DNA from: Mycolicibacterium komanii
GTDB taxonomy: Bacteria; Actinomycetota; Actinomycetes; Mycobacteriales; Mycobacteriaceae
Direction: 5' to 3'
Length of the DNA: 64,000 nt
Assembly: GCF_001050035.1 (NCBI RefSeq)
Contig: NZ_CVTA01000016.1
Span: 1 to 64,000, forward strand
The position numbers and the translations under genes are program-made. Positions 17,452-26,562 of this stretch are shown in pieces. The notes under the pieces are model-generated. The model ran no database searches. It had not been told where the DNA came from and worked only from the letters and a program-made list of their open reading frames with translations. Position 1 is the stretch's first letter. Each line of letters begins with the position of its first letter.

Positions 17452-18678
17452 TCAGACCCGCTCGATGATGGTGGCGGTGCCCATGCCGCCGCCGGTACAC
17501 ATCGTGACCAGTCCGGTGGTCAGGTCGCGACGTTCGAGTTCGTCGAGCACGGTGCCGATGAGCATCGCACCCGTCGCCCCGATCGGGTGGCCGAGCGCGA
17601 TCGCCCCGCCGTTGACGTTGACGCGGTCGGGATCGAGCCCGAGGTCACGAATGGTCTTCAGCGGCACGGCCGCGAACGCCTCGTTGATCTCCCACAGATC
17701 GATGTCGGCGACCTGCATTCCGGCCTTGTCCAGGCACCGCTGCGCGGCGGGTCCCGGCGCGGTGAGCATGATGACCGGCTCGCTGCCGATCGCCGCGGTG
17801 GATCGGATCTTCGCCCGCGCGGCAACGCCATTCGCGTCGAGCCACCGTCGGGACGCCACAACGGCCGCCGCCGCGCCGTCGACCACACCCGACGAGTTGC
17901 CCGCATGGTGGACGTGGTCGATAGCGGTCAACTCCGGGTACCGGGCGAGGCAGATCTCGTCGAACGTGGCGGACTCACCCTCGACGCGCGCCGCGCCCAT
18001 CCGCTCGAACGCCGGCGGCAGCTTGGCCAGCTTTTCCAGGGTCGTGCCCGGCCGCGGATGTTCGTCGGTATCGAGGGCGACTTCACCGGTGGCATCGGTC
18101 ACCGCGATGACCGAGCGGTCGAAGCGGCCCTCGGCGATCGCGTCGGCGGCGCGCCGTTGACTTTCGACGGCGTACACGTCGACATCCCCTCGGCTGAACT
18201 TCTCCAGCGAGGCGATCAGATCCGCCGAGATGCCTTGCGGCACCGTGGGATGCAGTTCCCGGAAGGCGGGGTTGTCCCCGTCGATCGTCGGTACCCCGAC
18301 GCTGGCGTTCCACCGCGACATCGACTCGACACCGCCCGCGATCACCAAATCCTGCGCCCCGCTGGCCACGCCGGTCGCCGCGACCGTGATCGCCTGTTGA
18401 CCCGACCCGCAGAACCGGTTGAGCGTCATGCCCGGCACGGTCTCCGGCCAACCGGCCAGCAGCACCGCCAAGCGTGCGATGTCGTCGCCGTGCTCGCCCG
18501 CGAGGATCCCGTTGCCTGCGACCACGTCGTCGACATCGGCCGGAGCGAAACCCGTTCTGGCAGAGAGCGCTTGCAGGCACTGGGCGAACAACGCCTGCGG
18601 GTGGATCCCGTGCAGGGCGCCGTCCTCCCGGCCACGACCCCTTGGTGTGCGTACCGCGTCGACGATCCAGGCGTCCAT
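17452..18678 (-). CDS. Acetyl-CoA C-acyltransferase (beta-ketothiolase)
   Basis: A 408-residue classical thiolase. Start [16 protein letters not shown] at ATG 18676-18678 is the standard N-terminus, one base after the upstream stop. All three catalytic motifs are present: nucleophile Cys in [15 protein letters not shown], the His in [15 protein letters not shown], and the second Cys in MCTGGGMG. It performs the thiolytic last step of a beta-oxidation cycle, releasing acetyl-CoA or propionyl-CoA. Its neighbours, crotonase and acyl-CoA dehydrogenases, supply the earlier steps. Confidence 0.94.
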   Translation of the reverse strand: MDAWIVDAVRTPRGRGREDGALHGIHPQALFAQCLQALSARTGFAPADVDDVVAGNGILAGEHGDDIARLAVLLAGWPETVPGMTLNRFCGSGQQAITVAATGVASGAQDLVIAGGVESMSRWNASVGVPTIDGDNPAFRELHPTVPQGISADLIASLEKFSRGDVDVYAVESQRRAADAIAEGRFDRSVIAVTDATGEVALDTDEHPRPGTTLEKLAKLPPAFERMGAARVEGESATFDEICLARYPELTAIDHVHHAGNSSGVVDGAAAAVVASRRWLDANGVAARAKIRSTAAIGSEPVIMLTAPGPAAQRCLDKAGMQVADIDLWEINEAFAAVPLKTIRDLGLDPDRVNVNGGAIALGHPIGATGAMLIGTVLDELERRDLTTGLVTMCTGGGMGTATIIERV

Positions 18679-18679
18679 G

Positions 18680-19855
18680 TCAGCGCCGCGGCAGCCCGAG
18701 GACCTGCGTGGCGATGATGTTGCGCTGGATCTCCGACGTGCCGCCGGCGATGGTCCCGCCGAAGCTGCGCGCATAGCGCTCGAACCAGCTCGCGAAGTAA
18801 TGGTCGAGGTTCATGTGCGCGTACGGTCCCGAGGTCGACGGGTGGATCAGCCCGTCGGCGCCGGCAGCGGTCAACGCGTTCTCCATGGCCTGACGCTCGG
18901 CTTCGGACCCGAACAGTTTGAGCACCGACACCGATGCGGTGTCCATCTCCCCACGCGCCGCTCGCGACAACGCCGCCGAGCCCATCGCCCGCAACGCCTG
19001 GTAGTCCATGATCGTCGTGGCGTACTGGTCGCGTTCGATCTCGGAGCGGGGCCGGAAGTCGGCGATCATGTTGTCGATGCGGTCGGCGAAGCCGAGCCAC
19101 ATCATCGTGCGCTCATGTCCGAGGGAACCGTTCGCGACACCCCATCCGCCGTTGAGCGGGCCGACGAGGTTCTCGGCGGGCACCCGTGCGTCGGTGAAGA
19201 ACACCTCGTTGAAGTCCAGATTCTCCTCACCGGTCATGTCCGCGAACGGGCGGCACACGACGCCCGGTGTGTCGGTCGGGATGATCAGGACGCTGATGCC
19301 CTTGTGCTTGGGCGCATCGGGATCGGTGCGCACGAACGTCAGCAGGAAGTCGGCGTCGTGGGCGCCCGACGTCCAGACCTTCTGGCCGTTAACGACGAAG
19401 TGGTCGCCTTCCAGCACCGCACGGGTGCGCAGCGACGCCAGGTCCGAGCCGGCGCTCGGCTCGCTCATTCCGAGCGATGCGGTCATCTCCGCCTTCAACA
19501 CCGGGACCGCCCAGCGGTGTTTCTGCTCGTCGCTGCCGAACGAAATCAGTGATGCGGCAACGATGTTGACGCCCTGAGGATTGAAGCTGTGGTAGATCCG
19601 GCGCCGACACAGCTCGTCGAGGTGCACGAACTGCTGCAGGACGGTCGCGTTGCGGCCACCGAACTCGGGCGGTTGCGCGGGCAGCAGCCAGCCGTTGTCG
19701 AACAACAGCCGCTGCCAGTCGCGCGCCCATTGCGGCATGTGCGACACCGACTTCGGCCGCTCCAGCGTTTGCGACTCGGGCGGCAGATTCTCGTCGAGGA
19801 ACGCCGAGAACTCGGCGCGGAACTGTTCGACGTCGGAATCGAAGGTCAGCTGCAT
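18680..19855 (-). CDS. Acyl-CoA dehydrogenase, larger subunit of a probable heteromer
   Basis: A 391-residue acyl-CoA dehydrogenase beginning [16 protein letters not shown]. Flavin and substrate regions are visible: [30 protein letters not shown] and the C-terminal [16 protein letters not shown]. Its ATG overlaps the stop of the preceding acyl-CoA dehydrogenase gene by one base (TGATG). Adjacent, unequal acyl-CoA dehydrogenase genes in actinobacterial sterol loci encode alpha2beta2 heterotetramers, and this pair (391 plus 330 residues) fits that pattern. A close paralogue without a partner is at 51129-52307. Confidence 0.92.
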   Translation of the reverse strand: MQLTFDSDVEQFRAEFSAFLDENLPPESQTLERPKSVSHMPQWARDWQRLLFDNGWLLPAQPPEFGGRNATVLQQFVHLDELCRRRIYHSFNPQGVNIVAASLISFGSDEQKHRWAVPVLKAEMTASLGMSEPSAGSDLASLRTRAVLEGDHFVVNGQKVWTSGAHDADFLLTFVRTDPDAPKHKGISVLIIPTDTPGVVCRPFADMTGEENLDFNEVFFTDARVPAENLVGPLNGGWGVANGSLGHERTMMWLGFADRIDNMIADFRPRSEIERDQYATTIMDYQALRAMGSAALSRAARGEMDTASVSVLKLFGSEAERQAMENALTAAGADGLIHPSTSGPYAHMNLDHYFASWFERYARSFGGTIAGGTSEIQRNIIATQVLGLPRR

Positions 19856-20847
19856 CAGAAGGTCCTGTACTCCGCTGCGATCAGGGCGCGATGCTCGGCG
19901 GCGCCGCCGAGCAGCAGCTCGCCGGCCTTGGCCCGCTTCAGCGCGAATTGAAGATCGTTCTCCCACGTGAATCCCATGGCGCCGAACAGTTGCAGCCCGT
20001 GCCGGAAAACGATCGCCTGCGCCTCCCCCGCCGACGCCTTGGCCATGGCGGCCGCGAGCCGTCGGCGCGAATCGTCCTCGGCGATGGTCAGCGCGGCGAA
20101 ATAGGCCAGCGCCCTGGCACGTTCGATGGCGACGTGCATGTCGACGGCCTTGTGCTGCACGGCCTGGAAGGAGCCGATCGCGACACCGAACTGCTGGCGT
20201 TGCTTGACGTGCTCGAGCACCAGATCCAGGATGCGTTGGCATGCGCCGACCGTGGTGACGGCCATACCGGTCAGGGCGACGTGGCGGGCGCGTTCGGCGT
20301 CGGCGGGCACCCGCGCGGTGTCGGGCACCCGGACGTCGACCAACGACACCTCGGCGATGTGCAGGACCGGGTCGAAGATCGGGCTGCGCCGCGTCGTGAC
20401 CTGGTCGGCGTCGACGATGAAGACGCCGGCGTCAGTGACCACGGCGAATCGCTCGGCCCGGTCACCGTCGAGGACGTGATGCGCCGTGCCATTGAGCACC
20501 CAGCCCTCGGCAACCCGGTGGGCGGCCACGCCGTCGTACACGGCGGTGCCCGCCTGCTGGGGGTCGAATCGGTCACCGGCCAGCGGCGCGAATTGCGTCA
20601 GGGTGGCCAGGAACGGGGTGGGGTCGGTGGCCCGCCCCAACTCCTCGAGGACGATCGCCAGTTCGACGGCGTTCTCGGCATCGGCGAGCTCGGTCCAGCC
20701 GGCGTCGACGTAGGTCTTCCACAGGGGTGCCGGGTCGACCCCGTTCTCGGCGATTCCGCGAATCAGCGAGGCCGGGCACTGTTTGGTGACCGCGTCGCGC
20801 ACGGTCTCCTGCCAGAGTCGCTGATCGGCGTCGAACTCCAGTAACAC
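19855..20847 (-). CDS. Acyl-CoA dehydrogenase, shorter subunit of a probable heteromer
   Basis: A short acyl-CoA dehydrogenase of 330 residues, first gene of the leftward ten-gene operon. The start is GTG 20845-20847 behind GGGAGG. The open frame continues upstream through the promoter region but that part is not protein-like. The N-terminal helical part is recognisable (VELAIVLEELGRATDPTP). The middle beta domain is reduced, and the C-terminus contains GLQLFGAMGFTWENDLQF. The usual SEIQ-type terminal motif is replaced by AEHRALIAAEYRTF. It probably pairs with the 391-residue protein encoded next and contributes part of the FAD or substrate site. Confidence 0.87.
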   Translation of the reverse strand: MLLEFDADQRLWQETVRDAVTKQCPASLIRGIAENGVDPAPLWKTYVDAGWTELADAENAVELAIVLEELGRATDPTPFLATLTQFAPLAGDRFDPQQAGTAVYDGVAAHRVAEGWVLNGTAHHVLDGDRAERFAVVTDAGVFIVDADQVTTRRSPIFDPVLHIAEVSLVDVRVPDTARVPADAERARHVALTGMAVTTVGACQRILDLVLEHVKQRQQFGVAIGSFQAVQHKAVDMHVAIERARALAYFAALTIAEDDSRRRLAAAMAKASAGEAQAIVFRHGLQLFGAMGFTWENDLQFALKRAKAGELLLGGAAEHRALIAAEYRTF

Positions 20848-20887
20848 CAAGCCTCCCGGGCCTCGAAGATGGGCAACGCGTCGCTGC

Positions 20888-20902
20888 GAGAATAACATTC
20901 TC
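20888..20902. promoter_or_regulatory. Putative operator, GAGAR-N5-TTCTY motif (site B)
   Basis: GAGAATAACATTCTC is an inverted repeat with 6-base arms (GAGAAT/ATTCTC), 41 bases upstream of the GTG of the acyl-CoA dehydrogenase operon. It lies in the 277-base divergent region shared with the amidohydrolase operon. Together with site C at 21011 it frames this control region, one site near each operon. Arms and spacing match the sites at 6371 and 36499. Confidence 0.62.
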
Positions 20903-21010
20903 AATTCTAGGGCAAAGCGTTCTCGTGATCTGACTACCACGTTTCGATACCCGCGTGTCATGCAGTTGACCAGCACACACCCTGACCTGCGCAAAAGTAA
21001 GCAGTTCGTA

Positions 21011-21025
21011 GAGAACTAGATTCTT
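21011..21025. promoter_or_regulatory. Putative operator, GAGAR-N5-TTCTY motif (site C)
   Basis: GAGAACTAGATTCTT differs from the consensus only in the last base. It lies about 115 bases upstream of the first amidohydrolase start. An AT-rich stretch with TATGTT (21056-21061) follows and could hold a -10. Being paired with site B in one divergent region, it suggests that one regulator controls both operons. Confidence 0.55.
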
Positions 21026-21124
21026 GCGATTGAAGAACAACGCTTTACACTGGGATATGTTCGGCGCTCGCGCAGCGCTTCTCTGCGCCTGCCGACGGCC
21101 GGATGACACGGAGGAACAGCCTTG

Positions 21125-22222
21125 GTGATGCAGATTCAGGACGGGACCCCGTCTGGTTTCACGACGCCCGTCATCGATGCCAGCGTGCACATCTTCAGCA
21201 AGTCGAACAAGGACTTCCGCAGCTTCCTTCGCGAGCCCTTCAAGAGCCGCGGATTCCCCGACTACGAGATGGACTGGTACGGCGCCCCTGGCGGCGAATA
21301 CGCCCCAGGAACCGACGGCGATCGCCGCTACCCCGGCTCGGACCCCGAGTTCGTCGGGCAGCAGCTGTTCGATGAGCGCGGCGTCGACGTCGCGATCCTG
21401 CATCCGATGACCCGCGGCATCATGCCGGACCGCCATCTGGGCACCGCTATCGCGGCGGCGCACAACGAAATGATGGTCACGCGCTGGCTCGAGGACAACC
21501 CGTACGCCGACCGATTCCGCGGCACCATCCGGATCAATCCCGACGACATCGCCGGCTCACTGCGCGAAATCGCCAAGTACGCCGACCATCCCCGGGTGGT
21601 GCAGGTCGGCGTGCCGCTGCAGTCCCGCGAGCTCTACGGCAAGCCGCAGTTCTGGCCGCTATGGGAGGCCGCCAACGAAGCGAACCTGCCCGTCGCCGTG
21701 CACATCGAGGTGGGTGCGGGCATCCAGTTCGCGCCGACGCCGTCCGGCGTGCCGAGGACGTACGAGAACTACGTCAGCTTCATGGCGTTGAACTACCTGT
21801 ACCACCTGATGAACCTCATCGTCGAGGGGGTATTCGAACGGATGCCCACGCTGAAGTTCGTCTGGGCCGACGGTGCGGCCGACCTGCTGACACCGTTCAT
21901 CTGGCGGATGGACTGCTTCGGGCGGCCGCATCTCGAGCAGACGCCCTGGGCGCCGCGGATGCCCAGCGACTACCTGCCCGGCCACACGTACTTCGTGCAG
22001 GGGGCGATGGACGGGCCCGGCGATGTCGATTACGCCGGTGAATGGTTGAGCTTCACCGGCAAAGACGACATGGTGATGTACGGGTCGAGCTATCCGCACT
22101 GGCAGCTCAACGATCTGAAGGTGCCCGCCGCCTACACCGACGAGCAGCGCGAAAAATTGTGCTGGCGCAACGCGGCCGAGCTCTACGGCATAGACGTCGG
22201 GGCCGGAGTCGGCGCACAGTGA
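21125..22222 (+). CDS. Amidohydrolase-2-family protein with missing metal ligands
   Basis: A protein of 365 residues from the GTG. TTG 21122, GTG 21125 and ATG 21128 are consecutive in-frame codons behind GGAGGA, so the start is uncertain by one codon either way. It has the TIM-barrel pattern of amidohydrolase family 2 (ACMSD/LigW-like), ending MYGSSYPHWQL. Two canonical metal-site residues are replaced: the N-terminal HxH is here DASVHIF, and the catalytic Asp of GSDYPHW is Ser (GSSYPHW). The next gene encodes a paralogue that keeps the Asp (YSSDYPHW). The first protein may be a non-catalytic partner or have changed chemistry. Confidence 0.85.
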   Translation: MMQIQDGTPSGFTTPVIDASVHIFSKSNKDFRSFLREPFKSRGFPDYEMDWYGAPGGEYAPGTDGDRRYPGSDPEFVGQQLFDERGVDVAILHPMTRGIMPDRHLGTAIAAAHNEMMVTRWLEDNPYADRFRGTIRINPDDIAGSLREIAKYADHPRVVQVGVPLQSRELYGKPQFWPLWEAANEANLPVAVHIEVGAGIQFAPTPSGVPRTYENYVSFMALNYLYHLMNLIVEGVFERMPTLKFVWADGAADLLTPFIWRMDCFGRPHLEQTPWAPRMPSDYLPGHTYFVQGAMDGPGDVDYAGEWLSFTGKDDMVMYGSSYPHWQLNDLKVPAAYTDEQREKLCWRNAAELYGIDVGAGVGAQ

Positions 22223-22259
22223 TCAGGGCCGGCAAGCTTCTGAAAGGCAGGAGACCACG

Positions 22260-23402
22260 ATGACGGTGACAGTGACAGAGCGGAAGCCGGCGGCCGAGCG
22301 CGTCGCGGTGCGCTGCGTCGATTCCGATGTTCATCCGACGCCGAGGGCCGGCGAGTTGACGCCGTACATTCCGGAGCCGTGGCGCAGCAAGTACTTCCTG
22401 ACGCGTCGGGTCGGCGACCAGATCTACTACGACGCACCCGACTACGCGCACGCCTACGCGATGCGGGTCGACACGTTTCCGTCGGACGGTAACTTCGCGG
22501 GCAGTGATCCCGATCTGGCGTTCAAGCAGCTGATCATGCAGGCGGGCGCCGACATCGCGATCCTCGAACCCGCCGCGTACCCGGCTCGCTTCCCCGAGGT
22601 CAACCACGCGATGAGCGTCGCGCTCAACGACTGGCAGGCCAACCACTGGCTGGACAGCAGGAACAACTGGCACGAGCGGTGGCGCGGATCGATCTGCTTG
22701 GCCATCGAGGCGCCGGAGGATTCGGCTCGCGAGATCGAGCGCTGGGCAGGCCATCCCTACATGGGCCAGATCCTGATCAAGGCCGAGCCCCGCCCGGCGT
22801 GGGGTGACCCGAAGTACAACCCGATCTGGGAGGCCGCGACCAAGCACGACATCACGGTCAGCTGTCACCTGTCGCGCAGCCACCACGAGGAGCTGCCGAT
22901 CCCGCCGGTCGGATTCCCCAGCTACAACCACGATTTCATGGTCACCTACTCGCTGCTGGCGGCGAACCAGGTGATGAGCATGATCTTCGACGGTCTCTTC
23001 GACCGGTTCCCGACGTTGCGAATCGTGTTGGTGGAGCACGCATTCACGTGGATCCTGCCGCTGATGTGGCGGATGGACGCCATCTACGAGGCCCGCAAGT
23101 CGTGGCTGGACATCAAGCGCAAACCGTCCGAATACGTCAAGGACCACATCAAGTTCACCACCCAGCCGCTGGACTACCCCGAGGACAAGACGGAGCTCTC
23201 GCGTGCGTTCGAGTGGATGGAGTGCGAGAAGATCCTGCTGTACTCGTCGGACTACCCGCACTGGACGTTCGACGATCCGCGCTGGCTGGTCAAGCACCTG
23301 CCCGAGCACGCCCGCGAGGCCGTGATGTTCAAGAACGGCATCGCGACCTATCACCTTCCCGACACGGTTCCCGCCCTCGAGGGCCAGGTGCGGGTGTTCT
23401 GA
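22260..23402 (+). CDS. Amidohydrolase-2-family protein (metal-dependent hydrolase/decarboxylase)
   Basis: A 380-residue amidohydrolase family 2 protein. Probable metal-site residues are D and H in VDSDVHPTP near residue 21, the His in VSCHLSRSHH, His in LVEHAFTW and the Asp in YSSDYPHW. Members hydrolyse or decarboxylate ring-cleavage products. It is 37 bases behind its paralogue and 4 bases ahead of a Rieske ferredoxin gene. Pairing with the ligand-poor paralogue suggests a heteromeric enzyme. The substrate is unknown, and hydrolytic ring opening of an oxygenated intermediate is plausible. Confidence 0.9.
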   Translation: MTVTVTERKPAAERVAVRCVDSDVHPTPRAGELTPYIPEPWRSKYFLTRRVGDQIYYDAPDYAHAYAMRVDTFPSDGNFAGSDPDLAFKQLIMQAGADIAILEPAAYPARFPEVNHAMSVALNDWQANHWLDSRNNWHERWRGSICLAIEAPEDSAREIERWAGHPYMGQILIKAEPRPAWGDPKYNPIWEAATKHDITVSCHLSRSHHEELPIPPVGFPSYNHDFMVTYSLLAANQVMSMIFDGLFDRFPTLRIVLVEHAFTWILPLMWRMDAIYEARKSWLDIKRKPSEYVKDHIKFTTQPLDYPEDKTELSRAFEWMECEKILLYSSDYPHWTFDDPRWLVKHLPEHAREAVMFKNGIATYHLPDTVPALEGQVRVF

Positions 23403-23406
23403 GTAG

Positions 23407-23799
23407 ATGAGCGAAGAGCAGAAGACGCCCCGCCTGGCCCAGGGGCGTGAACACGTGGTGGCCACGGTCGACGAAATCCCGCCGGGCAAGCACAAACTCG
23501 TGCCGATCGGACGTCACGGCGTCGGCGTCTACAACGTCAACGGAACGTTCTACGCGATCGCCAACTACTGCCCCCACGAGGGCGGACCGCTGTGCTCCGG
23601 ACGCGCCCGCGGCCGCACGATCGTCGACGAGAGCGTGCCCGGCGACTCGGTGATGGTCCGCGATATGGAGTACATCTACTGCCCATGGCACCAATGGGGT
23701 TTCGAGCTGGCCACCGGCACGACGGCGGTCAAGCCGGAGTGGTCGATCCGGACCTACCCCGTGCGGGTGGTCGGCAACGAGGTGCTGGTGCAGGCATGA
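23407..23799 (+). CDS. Rieske-type [2Fe-2S] ferredoxin
   Basis: A 130-residue Rieske protein. The two cluster motifs are CPHEGG (about residues 58-63) and CPWHQWGF (about 97-104), the normal Cys-X-His...Cys-X2-His pattern. A 33-residue insert between them (SGRARGRTIVDESVPG...) is longer than in small BphF-type ferredoxins. It is cytosolic, with no signal or membrane anchor. It may deliver electrons to an oxygenase, or be a component of the amidohydrolase/hydrolase operon it sits in. Its stop overlaps the next gene (ATGA). Confidence 0.92.
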   Translation: MSEEQKTPRLAQGREHVVATVDEIPPGKHKLVPIGRHGVGVYNVNGTFYAIANYCPHEGGPLCSGRARGRTIVDESVPGDSVMVRDMEYIYCPWHQWGFELATGTTAVKPEWSIRTYPVRVVGNEVLVQA

Positions 23800-24704
23800 G
23801 CGCGCCGGAGAAACTTGGCCCCAAGCTCAAGCGGGGCGAGAAGACGATGGAGATCAACGGCGGCAACGTCGTCTACGAGATCCTCGGCAAGGAAGGCGAT
23901 TTCATCGCGCTGACGCCCGGCGGGCGGTTCAGCAAGGACATCGACGGCCTCCGACCGCTGGCGCAGGAGCTCGTCAAGGGCGGATACCGGGTCCTGCTGT
24001 GGGACCGGCCGAACTGCGGCAAGTCCGACGTGCAGTTCTACGGTCAAAGCGAATCGCATATGCGTGCCGAGACTCTGCACGCGCTGATCACCGGGCTCGA
24101 CATCGGTCCGTGCATCATCGCCGGCGGGTCCGGCGGCGCCCGCGACTCGATGCTGACCACGATGCTGTACCCGGAGATCGCGCGGAAGCTGGTGGTGTGG
24201 AACATCGTCGGCGGCGTGTACGGGTCCTTCGTGCTGGGTTCGTACTACATCGTGCCCAGCATCCTGGCCGTACGCGGCGCGGGCATGAAGGCGGTCGCCG
24301 CGGTCGACGAGTGGAAGCAGCGCATCGAGGAGAATCCCGCCAACCGCGAACGAATCCTCAACCAGGACCCCGACGCGTTCCTGAAGCTGATGCTGCGTTG
24401 GCTCAACGCGTTCGTGCCGAAACCCGGCCAGACCATCCCGGGTGTCGAGGACGAGATGTTCGACAACATCAAGGTGCCGACGCTGATCATCCGCGGTGGT
24501 GAGAACGACCTGGACCACCCGAAGCGGACCTCGCTGGAGGTCAGCTGCCTGATCAAGGGCTCCCAACTGATCGATCCACCCTGGCCAGAGGACGCCTGGG
24601 AACGCGCCGGCGAGGCGCGCGCTTGCGGAAAGATCAAGCGGTTCAACATGTTCGACACGTGGGTGCAGGCCGCCCCCGCGATCCTGAAGTTCCTGGACAG
24701 TTGA
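23796..24704 (+). CDS. Alpha/beta-fold hydrolase
   Basis: A 302-residue alpha/beta hydrolase. The nucleophile elbow is GGSGGARDS, the oxyanion/HG region is TPGGRFSKD, and the strand YRVLLWDRPNCGKSD is typical of C-C hydrolases and esterases. The expected acid Asp lies in RGGENDLDHP. The expected late His is not in an obvious position; the C-terminus has DTWVQAAPAILKF. ATG 23796 overlaps the Rieske ferredoxin stop. It is the last gene of the operon starting at 21125. A meta-cleavage-product-type hydrolase is possible. Confidence 0.87.
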   Translation: MSAPEKLGPKLKRGEKTMEINGGNVVYEILGKEGDFIALTPGGRFSKDIDGLRPLAQELVKGGYRVLLWDRPNCGKSDVQFYGQSESHMRAETLHALITGLDIGPCIIAGGSGGARDSMLTTMLYPEIARKLVVWNIVGGVYGSFVLGSYYIVPSILAVRGAGMKAVAAVDEWKQRIEENPANRERILNQDPDAFLKLMLRWLNAFVPKPGQTIPGVEDEMFDNIKVPTLIIRGGENDLDHPKRTSLEVSCLIKGSQLIDPPWPEDAWERAGEARACGKIKRFNMFDTWVQAAPAILKFLDS

Positions 24705-24750
24705 TGAAGGGATCTCCGGCAATCGCGCGGGGCCTCACACCGGCGCCGGC

Positions 24751-25224
24751 TTACGTCGTGCGGATGTGGACCTCGCAGTTGAGCGAGGCCTCGAGCGCGG
24801 TGTGGACCCTGCTCTCGGGCACGCGTTCGAGGTCGGCCTTGCGCACCGTCACGTACACCACATCCCAGCCGTCGTCGCCGGGTACGCGTTCGACCTCGCC
24901 GGAAACCCCGAGCCCGGCCAGCACGCCCTGGGCATCGTCGTCGGTGCCGCGGCTGATGAACGTCACCACTCCGGGCACGGGCGTGGTTCCGAATGCGTTC
25001 CCGCACAACTCGATCGCGATCCGACGGAGTTCATCGGGATCGTCCCCGGCGATCAGCAACTCGACCTCGCGGCGCTGTGCCGGCATCGCGGGCAGGTTGT
25101 TGGCCACCACTTCGATGCCCTGGGTGGCCGCAGAATCGCGGAGCCGAGCCAAGCCGTCCTCGAGCTGGGCCGGCTCGAGCTCGCCCGCCTTGTCGACACC
25201 GACGCGCACGACCGCAGTCCTCAT
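24751..25224 (-). CDS. Conserved hypothetical protein, 157 residues
   Basis: A compact, probably alpha/beta protein starting MRTAVVRVGVDKAGELEPAQ. It shows alternating strands and helices and two repeated-looking halves (ANNLPAMPAQRREVELLI and VERVPGDDGWDVVYVTVRK) but no motif I recognise. It points away from the NuoF-like gene, with 36 bases between starts, so the two share a divergent promoter. It might be a small regulator or accessory protein of the NuoF-like/ferredoxin pair; that is inference from position only. Confidence 0.65.
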   Translation of the reverse strand: MRTAVVRVGVDKAGELEPAQLEDGLARLRDSAATQGIEVVANNLPAMPAQRREVELLIAGDDPDELRRIAIELCGNAFGTTPVPGVVTFISRGTDDDAQGVLAGLGVSGEVERVPGDDGWDVVYVTVRKADLERVPESRVHTALEASLNCEVHIRTT

Positions 25225-25260
25225 GTCCGTCAGCCTATCCGCGGGCCGGAAGGACCAGCC

Positions 25261-26562
25261 ATGACCTCTACCGCCACTGAACTCGCCGTCGCCGGCTGGC
25301 CGGATTGTGCGCCTCGGCTGTTACGCCCGTCGGAGGCCGGCACCGAGGACTATGCCGAGTACACGCGTGCGGGCGGTTACCGCCCGCTGATCGACGCCGA
25401 TGCGCTGCTGGAACAGGTCGACCTGTCGGGCCTGCTGGGCCGCGGTGGCGCCGCGTTCCCGATCGGCACCAAACTGCGCACCGTGCACGACGCCAACCGC
25501 CGCGGCTCGGAGACTGTCGTCGTGGCCAACGGCGAAGAGGGTGAACCCGCATCGGTCAAGGACCGTTGGCTGCTGCGCAACCGGCCCCACCTCGTGCTCG
25601 ACGGTCTGCGCCTGGCGACCGCCGTCGCCGGTGCCCGACGAGCTTACGTCTACGTCTCCGACGACCAGGCCGCCACTGCGGTCGGCGCAGCGCTGAGCGA
25701 GGTGCCCGCGGAGACCTTCGGCGGCGCCGAAATCACGCTCGTCACCGTCGAACCCGGCTACGTCGCAGGCGAGGAGACGGCCGCGGTCCGGCGCATCAAC
25801 GGCGGCCCCGCCAAACCCACCGACAAACCCCCGCGACCCTTCGAGGAGGGTGTGGACGGACTGCCGACGATGGTCAGCAACGTCGAGACGCTGGCCAACC
25901 TGCCCTACATCCACGAACACGGCGCCGAGAAGTTCCGGTCGGTCGGTACGCCGATGTCGCCGGGAACGTTCCTGGCGACCATCACCGGCGGGGGGCGGCC
26001 CGCGGCGCTGTACGAAATTCCGCACGGCGCGGCATTTTCCGAGCTCCTCCAGGTACACGGGCTGACCAGGGAAGCGGTGACGGGCGTCCTGATGGGCGGC
26101 TACTTCGCGGGGCTGGTCAACACCGACATCCTCGATGCGACTCTCGATCACGAGTCGGTCCGACGGCTCGGCAGCGGTCTCGGGTGTGGAGCGATCTCGA
26201 TTCTCACCGACGACTGCCCCCTCGCTGTCGCCGCGGCGGTGATGTCGTACTTCGACCGGGAGAACGCGGGCCAGTGCGGATCCTGCTTCAACGGCACCGC
26301 CGCGATGGCGGCGGTGACGTCGGCGCTGCGCGACGGTGTGGCCACCCAGGAGGACGTCACCCGGCTCGAACGCTGGTCGGTGGTGCTTCGCGGGCGCGGC
26401 GCCTGCGGCACCCTCGATGGCGCCACCAACGTCGCGGCGAGCCTGCTGCGGCAGTTCCCCCAGGTGGTGACTCGCCACCTCGCCAACGACTGCGCAGCCT
26501 GTCGCAGCGACGTGTTCGCCGCCGTGCGACCTTACGAAGTGGAGGCGGTGGCTCAATCATGA
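25261..26562 (+). CDS. NuoF-like NADH-binding flavoprotein (51-kDa type)
   Basis: A 433-residue stand-alone relative of the complex I NuoF subunit. The NADH site is LLGRGGAAFPIGTKL (58-72), the FMN site is NGEEGEPASVKDRWLLRNRP (90-109), an SLBB-like region follows at about 240-290, and the iron-sulfur domain is at 330-385. In NuoF four Cys bind a 4Fe-4S cluster. Here the motif reads ENAGQCGSC, so the first ligand is Ala336, with C339, C342 and C382 left. Two extra Cys lie in NDCAACRSD at the C-terminus. It overlaps the following ferredoxin gene (ATGA). Together they look like an NADH-to-ferredoxin electron chain, possibly for the P450s. Confidence 0.9.
   Translation: MTSTATELAVAGWPDCAPRLLRPSEAGTEDYAEYTRAGGYRPLIDADALLEQVDLSGLLGRGGAAFPIGTKLRTVHDANRRGSETVVVANGEEGEPASVKDRWLLRNRPHLVLDGLRLATAVAGARRAYVYVSDDQAATAVGAALSEVPAETFGGAEITLVTVEPGYVAGEETAAVRRINGGPAKPTDKPPRPFEEGVDGLPTMVSNVETLANLPYIHEHGAEKFRSVGTPMSPGTFLATITGGGRPAALYEIPHGAAFSELLQVHGLTREAVTGVLMGGYFAGLVNTDILDATLDHESVRRLGSGLGCGAISILTDDCPLAVAAAVMSYFDRENAGQCGSCFNGTAAMAAVTSALRDGVATQEDVTRLERWSVVLRGRGACGTLDGATNVAASLLRQFPQVVTRHLANDCAACRSDVFAAVRPYEVEAVAQS

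Noticed and set aside
20888..20902. KstR box (TnnAACnnGTTnnA type) as explanation for the GAGAR-N5-TTCTY sites
   Set aside because: The spacing between the arms is one base longer, and the central AAC/GTT is not kept in the four sites.
24705..24750. CCGGCGCCGG near 24738 as a terminator
   Set aside because: A 10-base self-complementary G+C string is expected by chance in this DNA, has no loop, and no T-run follows.
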